Shown piece by piece: positions 44,804-56,056 of a stretch of DNA of 64,000 bases. The notes under the pieces were generated by a model. That model saw only the letters and a list, made by a program, of their open reading frames with translations, was not told the DNA's origin and did not search any database. A program made the position numbers and the translations under genes. How positions within the stretch are numbered: the stretch's first letter is position 1; each line of letters opens with the position of its first letter. Source of the stretch: Coptis chinensis (taxonomy: Eukaryota; Streptophyta; Magnoliopsida; Ranunculales; Ranunculaceae); the NCBI GenBank assembly GCA_015680905.1, contig CM027381.1, positions 87,631,501 to 87,695,500 on the forward strand, given 5' to 3'.

Positions 44804-46860
44804 TTTGGGGGTAGTGTGATAAGCACTAGGGGTGCAAACTGATAGGTTCGGATTCGGATATGCATCTGTATCCGAATCCGAATCCGAAAATTTATACCGA
44901 TATCCAAATCTGAATCCGAATCCGACGGATATTAAAAAATTTATCCGAATCGGATATCGTATACTATCCAATCCGAAAAATTAATATTAATTAAAATTTT
45001 ATTTTCTTTGAATAATTCATTTTACCACTATAAAAACTATTATAAATATATTTATTTGTCATTTATTATTATTATTTTGTTATTATAGTTTTATATTATT
45101 AGTTTATGATTTTATATAATATTTTATACACTAATAAATTAATTAATTAATTATATATAATAACTATTAATTTTTTAAATCGGATCGGATATTTTCGGAT
45201 GCGGATATGGCAGTATCCGAATCCGTATCCGAAACCAGTTCGAACATAAAAAATTATCCGAATCCGATATCCGAAATTTTCGGATAATATCCGATTTTTC
45301 GAATACGAATTCGAATCGGATTCAAATATTTTGATATCCACTTGCACCCCTAATAAGCACCCAAAACTGTATTATTAAACCCCATTGAGACATAGCAATT
45401 TGGTTAATTATGTATTTAATAATCAAGAAATAATTTTATTTTCGTACTTTTGCAGGTTTTCGCAATTACCGTGAAAATATTGGTTAAACCTGTATCTGAA
45501 GTCTTCCAAATCAGCCGTGTGAAACTCAACAAAGACGGTGAAGAAAAGTGTCAACTTTCGGAGTTCATATCTCTTGAACCTGGACTCCGATTTCGGTAAA
45601 GTAAGCTGTCGAGACGATCAGTACGACAAGCTGTACCTCAAGCCAGATTTTAATTTGCAAAAATCGATGTCCGGGACCACCAATGGACATAGCACATGGA
45701 TCCACCTTCTGGGTCCACAAGAAGAGATGAGTCATCAATCATAGAGCAAGTCAAGACAAAAGTTCCAAATTATTGGCACAAATTGACACCTTGCATGTGG
45801 TTAAATGCATGGCTATCCAAAATAGTATAATTTAGCATGTTTTGGTTTGAGAAGATATGATTGTAATAAATGTAATAAATGTGGGAGGTGATTCATGTGG
45901 GATGGAAGGGAGAGAGAGCTCTTGATATGGGCTGATTTTGAAAACTCCATTCACTTTTCATTCTCTCATTTTTGCACTTTCACTTTCATGTTTTCTTTTC
46001 CAAGTTCTAGAATTCTTCTCTTGTAACACTAAGAACACTTTAGTTTCTTTAATAAACTCTTCATATTTTAGGTAAATCAGCATTGATTACTTTTCCATTT
46101 CTCTTATTCTTAATACATTATAGTCCAAATTAGTCTGAACTATCAATTCAATGATCATGAGCTAAAACCCTCCAAGGTGGAGGGTTAATAATGCTCATGT
46201 GAGGATCCTTATATGTTTTTTTAGAAGTAGAATTAACTGCTTAGAACTTAGGATCCATTTAGCACCCTACCCCAAAATGGTAGTGTCCGACCAAACTTGA
46301 GGCAAGGAGGTTGAGAATGACTCGCGTGCGCCACCTATTTCACCCCCTGGGCTAATCGCGCACGCGAGTCCTATTTGACCTCATATTCCTCTATTTGACA
46401 GGAGTATGTTTCATGAATCTAGGAGTTGAGATGGTATTTCAGAGATGAAATATCAGTTCAACGTACTCCTCATACTAGTATGATGGACTTAGAGATGAGT
46501 TCATCTCGCTAAGGATCGATTCTCAATCCGTTTGGAGTTTGTTAATGAACCCAAAACGGATTAGAGATTGTAGTAGTAATATGATTCTAGAAGAAATATA
46601 GTGAGACCTTGCATGAGTAACATAAGCCTCTACTTTTCTCTCTCTTTTTAAGTATCTTGTTAAAAATCAAAGTTGATCCGTTTTCGTGTCTTGCATGATA
46701 AGTGTCCGTAGGAAGTAAAACAAATCAATACTTAGCATAAAAGCATTACTCATTAGTTTCCTAAAGAGCAAACTAAAGCTTGGGAATGCTATCCTAGACT
46801 TTAGGTTGGAACAAATCCCTACTCTAACTAGAAAATCGAAAAAAAAAACCGTGAGTAAAG
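44804..46860 (+). repeat. LTR of a second retroelement with polypurine tract, interrupted by a hAT MITE
   Basis: TTTGAGGACAAGCAAAGTG then TTTGGGGGTAG (44804..44814) is the typical end of internal sequence in Athila-like Gypsy elements. An LTR beginning TG(TG)ATAAGCAC follows. It is split by the hAT element and resumes at 45361. The downstream boundary is uncertain; I place it near 46860 because sequence type changes there. No partner LTR was found in the window. Confidence 0.45.
44827..45352. mobile_element. hAT-type MITE (526 bp)
   Basis: Terminal inverted repeats TAGGGGTGCAA and TTGCACCCCTA, with a perfect 8-bp TSD ATAAGCAC (44819..44826 and 45353..45360), define a hAT-superfamily non-autonomous element. 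Both ends are built of repeated (T)CCGAATCCGAA/GGATTCGGAT motifs in opposite orientation around an AT-rich centre, so it can fold into a long hairpin. The two small open stretches on the minus strand come from these repeats and are not genes. Confidence 0.92.
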
Positions 46861-46913
46861 AAGTTGAGTAGTACCAAAACGGATAAAGAAACTACAATTC
46901 TTTACACCGCAAA

Positions 46914-47314
46914 GTGCTACCATCAATAGCTGTCAACATGGTGAGCGACCTGGAAGGGAAGTTAGCCACGGCTAACGACTTCGCCCAGAAGTGCAAGGGG
47001 GTCAGGCTGCAGGCTAAAAGGGCATATGACAATATGTGCCTTGAACTAGAAGAGATGGAGCAGAAGTATGAGATGCTCAGAGAAAGCATGAATGTGGGGC
47101 TTTGGGTGAACGAGAGAATGCCTCACCCAAAGATGCAAGTAATGCTCTTAATGTAGTGCCCTCTGTTGTTGCCTCTGCTTCTGTTGATCTACTTCCTGTT
47201 GTTGGCGAGCTGGAAATGAACATTGTCGTCCCTCCTGCTGCTACCGCAATAGAACCTGTCTCATCTCCTATGTTGGACCCTCTGCAAGTTGATACCTTTG
47301 ACCATGTTGTTTGA
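46914..47314 (+). pseudogene. Coiled-coil protein fragment, frameshifted (retroelement 3' ORF-like)
   Basis: A frame reading VSDLEGKLATANDFAQKCKG, then LELEEMEQKYEMLRESMNVG is a heptad-rich Glu/Leu/Lys coiled coil. One frameshift near 47110 leads to ASPKDASNALNVVPSVVASA and an acidic Pro-rich tail ending DTFDHVV and a stop. The pattern recalls the C-terminal part of plant transposon-associated ORFs, but I cannot name a family. It is directly followed by a repeat tract like the one 3' of pol in Tat elements, so it may be that kind of accessory ORF in plus orientation. Confidence 0.4.
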
Positions 47315-47379
47315 TTTCTTCTTCTTTGAGAGTTGTGAGGTTTTTGAACATTTCTCTTGAATTTGTAATCTTGGCGAAA

Positions 47380-47620
47380 GTGGTGGAGATACGGTAGAGC
47401 TGGTTTCCTGGGTTTGCCCAGGCAGTTCGCCTTTCTTATTGTTGTTGCATGGCATTAGCCAAATACATTAAGAGCTGATAACTTGGGGCGACCCAAGCAG
47501 TTCGCCTTTACTATCTGCTTTAGTTTTGAGACCTTGATGAACTGGTTTCCACATAAGTGGCAGTTCGGTAGTTTTAAAGAATTGGTTTCCTGAGTGTGTT
47601 TAGACAGTTCATACTTGCAC
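47380..47620 (+). repeat. Degenerate repeats with palindromic cores, about four units
   Basis: Units of about 60-100 bp share (AA)CTGGTTTCC...GGCAGTTCGCC(TTT) and contain small palindromes such as CTGGGTTTGCCCAG and GGGGCGACCC. Similar in design to the array at 26281..27260, though the sequences differ. Confidence 0.55.
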
Positions 47621-48068
47621 TTATGAAATGCATGTTTACTTTGAAGTATGATCTTACTTTTGTCTAAATGCTTGTAGTTTTATTATCTCAATAGGAACTT
47701 GACCTAGAGATGTATGTTCTGTCGTCTAAGAAGACTTAGGATGCCTTAAAGCGTTGTAGCTCGATTGAGTAAGCATTCTGTGATAAGTTGATCCTCGAGT
47801 TATAGGTATTCAACTAGTGAAAAGTGTTGGAGTTGTGAAGCCTTTGAGCTTGAGTGAGTGTTGCAGCTTAAGTAAGTGTGCTGCTCTTAGAGAGCATTCT
47901 TCACTAAGTTAACCCTAGAAATGTAGGTTTTGAACTAGTGAGAGGTATGTGAGCTATGTAGCCCTTAGATGCTTTATTATCTAACAAGATTACCAATATA
48001 GGGATAATCAAGTGTATTTTTTGAACTGGAAGAAAGATAACACTTGTTAGTTTTGAAGACTGATCATG
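47621..48068. other. Repeat-derived sequence, no gene seen
   Basis: Loosely repeated text (CTAGAGATGTA, GAACTAGTGA(A/G), GAGCTTGAGTGAG). No coding potential recognised. Ends at the TSD of the retrocopy. Confidence 0.35.
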
Positions 48069-48084
48069 GATAATAGTAAAATAG

Positions 48085-49037
48085 GGATTCGAAACAGTAA
48101 CCCATTTCCAACCCAAATCACTCAATTCCAACCCAAATTCATCAACTTCATACCCTAAATCCCTAAAAAAAACAACTCAAATTCATCAAATCCAACAAAT
48201 TTCCTCACCTCCAATTTTTAGTTTATTTGATTTTCAATTTTTTGTTTGTGTGAAATCACTTCTGGTAGCGGCGATGAAAAAACAGAATAAGAAATTAAAC
48301 GAGATTTTCCGTCCTGAATTTGAGGTTGGTAAATCATTTTTTTATTGACATAGTCATGGGCTAGTTTGTTCTTCAATTTGTGGTTGTGTTAAAGATTTAT
48401 TTATGATTTTCTTACTCACCACTTTAGAGTATGATATGTCTTATAAGACTTACAATAAGCCATATCTGTATATAGCTTTTAGTGTGGTTTGGTGTTCTCA
48501 TTTTGCTATCTTTGGTTGCCGCAGTTGCAAGTCCACACCCACCAGTTTGAGTCCTGAGTTTCTACTACATAACCATAGTGTGTGTTGGATATGTTTGTTG
48601 AATTACACCTCTCATCCTTTAAGGTGCATGTTTTCGGATTCGTTTTCTCCTCTCTATTCGTCTTGGTGTATCAATACCTTGGTATAGATTCTAGTCAGGC
48701 CACCGCCACACGCATCTCAGTTGTGCACTTAGTAGGGCATTTTTATTTGGAAGCGTCACTCTGACAAATGAGACTTTCAGGTCTTTTTGGAGGAACTGGG
48801 CTGGAGATTGGTGCTTCGAAGGTTTTGATTTGGTGTTAGCTTGGTGGAAATACATAGAACACTCTATGCTTGCTGATGGCCAATAGAAGGAGAAGTTGTT
48901 GGGGTTTGTCTATCCTACATGGGTTTATTGTTATTCATCTTTGTTTTGGCTCATGTAATTTCTTATGGCGTGTTAGTTGTTTGTTGTCATCTTTGGTTCA
49001 GATAATGGATACAAAAGTGATTTATCGAAAAAAAATA
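48085..49037 (+). pseudogene. Processed retrocopy of an unidentified mRNA
   Basis: The segment ends in an A-rich tail (CGAAAAAAAATA). It is flanked by an imperfect 16-bp TSD: GATAATAGTAAAATAG at 48069..48084 and GATAATAGCAAAATAG at 49038..49053. These are the marks of LINE-mediated retroposition. The first 190 bp resemble a plant 5' leader, rich in CCAACCCAAAT and CCCTAAAT, before an ATG at 48273. The remainder shows protein-like stretches in several frames, for example VFSSLFVLVYQYLGIDSS and FRSFWRNWAGDWCFEGFD. I cannot identify the parent gene. Hydrophobic content suggests a membrane protein. Confidence 0.6.
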
Positions 49038-49053
49038 GATAATAGCAAAATAG

Positions 49054-49619
49054 AAAATAGAACCGTCTTGCACAAAAGGAAAAAGCATTAGAATATCTGC
49101 TTTAAATTGTATTATAAGGGATTTCCATGAGTAAAACTTACTATTGTTTGCCAAAAACAATAATACTAACTTTTCATATTTGTGTTAATGATTTTGTATC
49201 TACTAGTTTATTTAATATAATTGTATATTTCATCTATATATTTTGGAGAATATGTAAAGTTTTCCTCAAAACTTCATCTCAATCACCAATATATAATGAT
49301 AAATACTTTTGAAATACCAGTTTTGATGACTTTGATGTATTGGTCATCAACACCAATTTTATTTGGTTATATGTTTTTAACCATATAATAATAATAATAA
49401 TAATAATAATATGTCCAATCGAAACAATGTGTAAGACCAAATAAAAAGCAAACTAATATTACAAAAAATTTATATCTAAGAGTGTTATAGTGTTCGTGCA
49501 TGCTATGGAAATGCAGGATTTATCCAATATATGTTGAAAATGGAAGAAATATCTTTTGGTTGGACTTAGAGTTACCAAAAAAAAAGATAACATCAAAACA
49601 TGGCTAGAAATATTTTGAC
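49054..49619. other. AT-rich intergenic sequence with ATA microsatellite
   Basis: No gene seen. An (AAT)n microsatellite lies at about 49387..49411. Confidence 0.5.
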
Positions 49620-49628
49620 AAAAAAAAT

Positions 49629-49746
49629 AGGTTTTTAGGTATTGATCCTAGTTGATAATAGGGAATTAGACATTAAGGAATAAATAATGTCTAATTAGGG
49701 ATTGGTCCTAGTTATGTATGTGGACAAGTTTGGCCGTGACTAATCT
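49629..49746 (+). repeat. MULE left TIR
   Basis: Closely matches the inverse of 54654..54772. It contains an internal palindrome-like tract (TTAGACATTA...TAATGTCTAA). Confidence 0.88.
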
Positions 49747-50754
49747 AGTTATGTTTCTCAAATTCCCATGATACTCTTCATTGTGTGTCGCACGTGAGAA
49801 TTTAGAATTACTAGATTAGGTCCCACATGTGTCATGCTTGTAGTGCTTTAATCTCGTGTCATCTATCTAGCACATATCTCGAGGAATCTAACACAAACAA
49901 TAGAAATTGATGGATCTAATTAGGGTTTAACTTTGTTTACCTGTTTCACTTCACTCCCACAATCTCCATTTTATTAAATACAAATTGAACATGATTGGGT
50001 TTTACCAAATAAAGTGATTGGAAGCAAAATACGACGAACATACGACGCAAACAAATCTCACTTTGTATTCTGCTGCTATGTAAATACTCTAATTGTTTGC
50101 ATTCTTCTTTTGCATGTTATTTTCGTTTACCTTTGCACTTAACTCTAACAAATTGGGTTTTATTATGTTGTTTCCAATGGTATGGCTCATGACTTATTGG
50201 GTGTAAGAAAGTTTGTTATCCATTATGAGGGATGTTGGGGGAAAACTGGAACTGGGAAGTTTGAGACGTTTGATTATAAGGGTAGGAAGATAGAGAAATG
50301 GGAGTTAAATGGGGATGAACTCTCTTTTATGGATCTAAACAAGGGTGTGAACAAGTTGTTGGGTCTAGGGGTGAGTCCTTGCTCATTTGTTGATATTGCA
50401 TGCTTGATAGGTGGTGATTTGTGTAAAATTAAAAGTGATCAAGTACTTATGCATTTGTGGAATCTTATGAAACCTAGAAGAGACAAGAAATTCCATATAT
50501 TTGTGTTTTCTACAGCTGCTCCCACTCCACAAGTATCACTTCCACCGACTCCTACCACTTACCATTATCTCCTCCGAAAACAACACAAAATCTTAATCCA
50601 TCCACATCTATTCCAACTACACCAAAAAATAAGGGGTTAAACATAAGTGATGGGGAGGAGATCACCTAGGTTGAATCAAGGGCTGAGTCAATCCCTATCT
50701 CATATTCCCACTACACCCAAAGTCAATGTTGTGTATGATAAGGGTATACAGTCA

Positions 50755-51010
50755 TGCAAGTGTCGACTAACAAAGTTGGTAAAACCTTTGGGTGATGATA
50801 CTAGAGGTCTAGAGGTCGAACCCCGCCAGCATCAAAGAGTTACTGATCTCATTTAAAACAAGCTTGCCAATCAAAAAAAATTTAAAGCAAGTGTCGACTA
50901 GCAAAGTCGGTAAAACCTTTGGGTGATGATATCAGAGGTCTGGGGCTCGAACCCCGCCAGCATCAAAGAGTTACTGATCTCATTTTAAAACAGGCTTGCC
51001 AATAAAAAAA
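50755..51010 (+). mobile_element. Dimeric tRNA-derived SINE inserted in the MULE gene
   Basis: Two tandem copies of about 130 bp (50755..50885 and 50886..51010) each end in an A run. Copy 2 has TAGCAAAGTCGG, a perfect pol III A box (TRGCNNAGYNGG). About 47 bp later comes GGCTCGAACCC, one change from the B box GGTTCGANNCC. A 15-bp TSD flanks the pair: AAGGGTATACAGTCA at 50740..50754 and AAGGGTATACAATCA at 51011..51025. The dimer either moved as a unit or arose by a second insertion in the tail of the first. Confidence 0.85.
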
Positions 51011-51239
51011 AAGGGTATACAATCACAAATTGATGATGCAGTATCTGTAATTTCACATAATATATCTGAATTTGTTGAAGTTGATATTGAACAAGAAGAA
51101 TCTGAAAGTGGAGATGGGGGGATGAATATGTATATAGTTCAAATTTTAGGCCATTGATGAGTGAAACTACTGGAGGATATGAGAGTGACAATTTTGAAGA
51201 GGAATTTGTGACAAATGCCGAGGATAATTGAAGCTTAAT

Positions 51240-51805
51240 ATTGTAATGGGTATACTTCAAAAGAGTTTAGATTAGAAGTTGAGGTTCATCCTAAATTGTT
51301 TAGAGTTTGAGTGAGGGAGATATGAATAAGAAAGGTAGACTCTTGTAGGATTAGAATGGTTCTAAGCTAATGAACTTGAAAGCTTTGATTTTTTAATTGA
51401 AATGACTTGAAAACATGAAAAGAAGATTAATTTAAACATTGAAAGAAAAGCAAGCAAACAAGATTTAAGATTGAAACAAAGAACAAGTAACAAGTTTGAT
51501 TGAAATAAAGAAAATAAAATAACAAGATGATTGAAATAAAATAAAACAACAAGAAATTAAAAACATGAATTGAAAAATAAGACAAGAAAATAAACAAACC
51601 AAATGGTTTGGATCCTAAGACAATGGATGAGGTCTCTTTCCTTTGCTTTTTGTTTATATACCCCTACTTTTGCCATTTACAGATTTGCCCTTCTCCATTA
51701 CAAACTAGACAATTCACCCTTTCACTTTTGCTTTTGCTTTTGCTTTTACTTTTACTTTTTGGTTTCTTCATGACCAAGGTAGGTTTAGGGATAAATTCTC
51801 CATAA
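51240..51805. other. AT-rich intron-like stretch of the MULE gene
   Basis: No domain seen. Purine-rich AAACAAGAAA-type text is followed by a (CTTTTG)n microsatellite at about 51722..51760. Confidence 0.4.
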
Positions 51806-53967
51806 TTTGAGATAAGGGCATCCATCATTGGTCTTCTGAGGAAGGGTATAACTTACTGACAAAGCTTTATAGGCAACTTGAGAACAGAAATCCTGGGAGT
51901 ATTGCAAGATAGTTATGTACTAAGAATACAAGAGAGTTTGTATGTGTGTGCATTGCCTGTAAGGCATCAATAGATGGGTGGTTGGAAGGGTGTAGACCAA
52001 TTCTTGGTCTTGATGGTTCATTTTTAAAGGGCAAGTATGGTGGGTGTTGCTTGTCTGTTATTAGGCTTGATGCAATAAATGGCTTGCTCCCAATTGACAT
52101 ATACATATGTCAAGGTGAAAACAAAGCCAACTGGAAAATGTTGTTGAAACTTTTAAAACCTTACCTTGATCAGCACAAGGAAAAACTCACATTCATCTCA
52201 GACAAACAAAAAGGACTAATACCAGTTATGCATGCATACTTTCCAGACTCTAACCATAGGTAATATTGTTTCCTTTATTGATTAACTAGACTCTAAGTAA
52301 CATTTGTAACTAATAACACATTATTATGTCAACAAGTTTTGCTTTAGACATATGTTTAAAAAATTTAAGAAAGTTTTCAAAGGTGATATGTGGGAGAAAT
52401 TTGCATGGGATTCAACCAGAAAGTACAAAATAACTTCATTTACAGAGAAAATAGGTGTTATAGTGAAGACTTATCAAAAGGCTGTTGATTGGTTAGATTC
52501 AGAAGAAAAAAGTTGGTGGGCTAGAGCTTACTTTGACCACACTTGTAACTATGATGAAATTACCAATAATTTCTCTGAGTCATTTAATTCCTGGATTCTT
52601 AAAATGAGATACAAGCCCTTAGTGCAGTTTGTAGACATGTATAATCTTTCTCTTGTAAAACTCATGTATGAAAGGAGGATGGTGTCTAGGGAGTTGGGTG
52701 ATGATGATGTTGTAGTTCCAATAGTTCTTCATATTATCAAGAAGAGATAAGCTAAGTATAACAAGTATAAAGTTTTTGGGGTGTCAAATCATATATTTTT
52801 AGCTAAAAATACAAAAAATAAGAAGTATTACTATGTAGATTTGGAGAAAAAGATATGTGAGTGCATTATCTGGCAGATGTAAGGAGTTCCTTGTGTTCAT
52901 GCAGTATGTGTGATCAGAGAAAGAAGAGATAAATGGAGTAGGTATTGTAGTGAATACTTTATAGGAGAGGCATTCAAGTCAACTTATCATAGTCACGTAT
53001 ATCCTATTGACAATCAGGAAGATTGGGAGATAATAGTAAGTGTTCTTTTTTTTTTAAGTTGATTTATATGTGAATATTTCAATCATGTAAGTAAGTTCAT
53101 TTCTTTGCTAACTTCATTTGTTTTTTCAAGATTGATCCTGAGGATTTGGTAAACCCTCTTGAATTTAAACCCCAAGTAGGAAGGCATAAAAGCACAAAAT
53201 CAGAGATGAAGATGAACCTGAAGCAACTAGCAAAGTCTTAAGAAAATGTGGCAAATGTGGTGATCGAGTTAAATCATAATACAAAGACATGTGATGCAAG
53301 GAAGAATGGAACTAGGCCAAAGAAGAGAGGTAAGAAAAGTGAACATAGTTTTTATATATTTGTCCCAACTTATTGGATTTTGACATTTCAATCTTATAAC
53401 AGCTAAGAAAAGTATCATTCAAGATGAAGAACTACAAGGCCATTTCCAGCAGCAGCAACAAGTAGCTCCTCCACGTGTACAACAACAAGCTCCACCAAAT
53501 GTGCAGCAGCAAGCTCCACCACATGGGTAGCAACATGCTCCCCAAATGGGCAGCAACAAAGAGCTAGATCCACAGGAAAGGGTTGGTTGAGCTAGTTTGA
53601 AGCTTCAGGAGCATCAAACCAAGAGTCTTTAACTCCTCCACCATCACTTAGTCAGACCTAGCTAATTGGATTTGTGTTATTAGTTAGTTTCTTTTTTGGA
53701 CAAATGTGTTGGTTTATGAAGTTACCAACTTGTTTTTAGCATTTTGGACAAATGAATGGTTTAAGAAGTTAATGCAAACTTGGTGTTTTGGAAGAAATGT
53801 GTAGTATTTTGCAGATTTTGTAGTTGTTTTATGTGCAATGGTAAATGCTTGTTGGTATTTAGGTTCGTGCACAATAGTTTAGATATAGATATCACACACT
53901 TGTTTAAGTGGAAATTAACTTAGATAATAACAGTTGGTATATTTCATTTCAATAAGAGATGTACATC

Positions 53968-54425
53968 TCATAGTAGTTCAACAAGACATGTGCATTTTTT
54001 CTCACAGTTATCACACACAATTACAAACATAGCTTTACTCTCTTCAGGGACCATGGGCTTGTTATCTTTGTAGAGATACTCAGCTCCCTTGCAGTCATCA
54101 TAGTCACACTTGAGAAGCATCACATCCAGATTACCCTCATCATCACCTCCTTTAATAATTTCCATGATGCCATTACACCCAGGCTCTTTGCATCTATGAT
54201 TCAAAAGGGCATGATAGTGCTTTGTGCCCTTGTTGCTCACAAAGTTGACAAATCTGTAAATTAAAAAATTAGGTCTAAGTCCTACCTATAAATTAGAAAA
54301 TTAGGTTTAAGTCCTACTTTTCTGCCATGAAAGCATGAACATACCTTTGGTGCCCTATAGACTTCCACATCAGCTCCACCCAGTTGTAATTTGTTATACT
54401 TTGTTCAAGTACCAACTTGCTGGTT
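53968..54425 (-). CDS. Small Cys-rich protein, second gene of the MULE (two exons)
   Basis: An intact minus-strand gene. Exon 2 (54253..53968) encodes NFVSNKGTKHYHALLNHRC onward to a TAA-type end. Exon 1 ends at 54345 with donor GTATGT, and the acceptor TTTACAG ends at 54254. The join is in frame and gives a start at MWKSIGHQ, with a total of about 103 residues. Cys pairs are CKEPGC, KCDYDDC and CDNCEKKCTC, interspersed with acidic residues, so a small zinc-binding fold is plausible. It lies inside the TIRs, convergent with the transposase, the arrangement of mudrA and mudrB in maize MuDR; no sequence similarity to MURB is claimed. Unlike the transposase it has no stop or frameshift. Alternative: a captured host exon pair. 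Function unknown. Confidence 0.6.
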
Positions 54426-54653
54426 GTGAGAATGATATTGAAGAAGAAGGATTATGGAGAAGAAGTGTGTTGGGGAAGAAAGGTCATGAAGAATAATTGT
54501 ATTTATAGGTGAATAAGGAAGGTGACAACTCCCAATGACTATTTGTGGATATCATGTGATTTCAATTTTTTTTTCAAAAATACACGAGTGGGTAATCCCA
54601 GGGTATTTTGGGTATTAAATAATATCGATACCGGACATCATAAAAAAAATAAC

Positions 54654-54772
54654 AGATTAGTCACGGCCAAATTTGTCCACAAACGAAACTAGGACCAATC
54701 CCTAATTAGACATTATTTAGTCCTTAATGTCTAATTTCCTATTTTCAACTAGGACCAATACATAAAAACCCA
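54654..54772 (-). repeat. MULE right TIR
   Basis: Inverse copy of 49629..49746, reaching the 9-bp TSD at 54773..54781. Confidence 0.88.
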
Positions 54773-54781
54773 AAAAAAAAT

Positions 54782-56056
54782 ACCTTAAAAAATGTTTGAC
54801 TCTATTTTCTTTGCATTGAGAACCTACTTAGATATTTTATTATTATTTGGGATGGAGCTTCTGAATCATCTATCATACGCAATCACAAGGTTCTCATATT
54901 AATTCAGTCAACAAAATATGGAATTTAATTTTGATGTTTTTTACTTTAGATTTTCTTTAATTTTTGGCTTAAAAACATAAAATAATTGTTTTTCCAAAAT
55001 AAAAAGAGGGTCCCTGTTAAATACATGCCCCGGTTCCTAAGAGGGCACTCTCCAACCCAGAACCGGTTCCTGTTACCAGAAAATATATCCGGTTCACTAA
55101 AAAATTAGAGGGGCATGCTCCTTGTAACTGGGCGACTTCTTTCCTCGGTTACCAACAGTTCTAACTCATCTAGAACAACGCAAAAAAAAAAAAAAAAAAA
55201 CTTGCAAAAAACGGGTAACCTCTCTCTCTCTCAAAAAAAAAACTTTCTTCTCTTTCACATCACCAATCACCAAACCCGTCTTCTCAAGTAATTTGTTTGC
55301 TAATGGTTCGAACTTCATTCCCATTAAAATTTCGAACTTGATATAAAAAAAACCAATTAATTAACTTGATTAATGGTTTGGAATTTAGGGTTTCAGTTGT
55401 TTAACTTGTTTCTGCGTGAATCCTAACTTTGCACAATTAATTGCTTGTGTATTCTCATATGTTTTTCATTTCTATATGCTGGATACATTTTGACTTGGCT
55501 AATTATAGACAAAAGAAAGGAGGGATGGATACATTTCTATATGTTAGTCTCGTACATTTCAAAATTTGAGTTGGTGCTCACTATTTTAACTTGTTGTAAG
55601 AAGTCTTGAAACAAAAGAGTACTTTGTTTTTTTGCAATTCTTTTTTTTTTTTTTTTGGGTGTTTGATCACTCACTTGTTTCATTTCGTTTCAGGGAAGTT
55701 ATTTGTCGAGGAAAAGGAACTCTGTCAAGGTATGTACATTTCTTCTTAGTCCACTAATAGTGTGAGCTAAATTTTGTATTTGATTCCTGCTAAATTACGA
55801 TTTTTGCATAAGAGCTTTTATGTTAATCTCAATGTGTGGAAATGTGGTTCGACTTTTGAAGTCATATGAATAGTTTTTTACCATGCCGCTAATTTTTAGT
55901 GCTATTTTATAGAATTGGTAGGAATGGCAAGGACAAAGATAACCAGCCAGACGGGATAATGATCGATGAAATTAAAATTGGTTAGTAATGATGAGCTTTT
56001 AAAAAAAAAAAAGCCCCCCGACCGCTTCAAACCGAAGGAAGAACAAAAAAGTAGCA
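54782..56056 (+). other. Upstream region of the plant mobile domain gene
   Basis: Contains a poly(A) tract (55181..55200), a CT run at 55221..55231 and a possible untranslated exon. The last is suggested by an acceptor TTTCAG before GGAAGTTATTTGTCG near 55694 and a donor AAG/GTATGT near 55729. No coding domain. A GC-richer patch at 55020..55150 has repeated CCGGTTCCT/GGTTAC motifs. Confidence 0.4.

Larger units (their letters stand above)
50182..53680 (+). pseudogene. MULE transposase (MURA-like), disrupted
   Basis: From MAHDLLGVRKFVIHYEG the N-terminus resembles the PB1-like domain of plant MULE transposases (about 50182..50500), followed by a Pro/Thr-rich linker. A SINE dimer interrupts the gene at 50755..51010, and the frame rejoins as QIDDAVSVISHN. 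The MULE catalytic domain spans about 51930..52700: GCRPILGLDGSFLKGKYGG (first Asp), LPIDIYICQGEN, FISDKQKGLIPVM (second Asp) and, after an intron at 52263..52345, NNFSESFNSWILKMR. A SWIM zinc finger follows near 52860 (CECIIWQ, stop, GVPCVHAVCV), then a CCHC-like remnant (CGKCG...CDARKNGTRPKKR) and a Gln-rich tail. Stops at about 51912, 52748 and 52880 and several shifts make it non-functional. Confidence 0.88.
49629..54772 (+). mobile_element. Mutator-like element (MULE), 5.1 kb, with TIRs and two genes
   Basis: Inverted terminal repeats of about 118 bp (49629..49746 and 54654..54772) match closely, for example GGGATTGGTCCTAGTT and GGCCGTGACTAATCT in inverse copies. The flanks carry a 9-bp TSD AAAAAAAAT (49620..49628 and 54773..54781), the MULE length; low complexity makes this TSD less decisive than the TIRs. 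Inside are a plus-strand transposase with PB1-like, MULE, SWIM and Cys-His domains (now broken) and a convergent minus-strand Cys-rich small gene. A SINE dimer has inserted in the transposase gene. Confidence 0.9.

Noticed and set aside
44765..45347. Two minus-strand frames rich in Tyr, Gly and Arg
   Set aside because: They arise from the GGATTCGGAT repeats of the hAT MITE ends.
50890..50960. tRNA-like A and B boxes suggesting a tRNA gene
   Set aside because: The sequence occurs as two tandem copies with A tails and a TSD and does not close into a cloverleaf with an acceptor stem. It is a SINE head.
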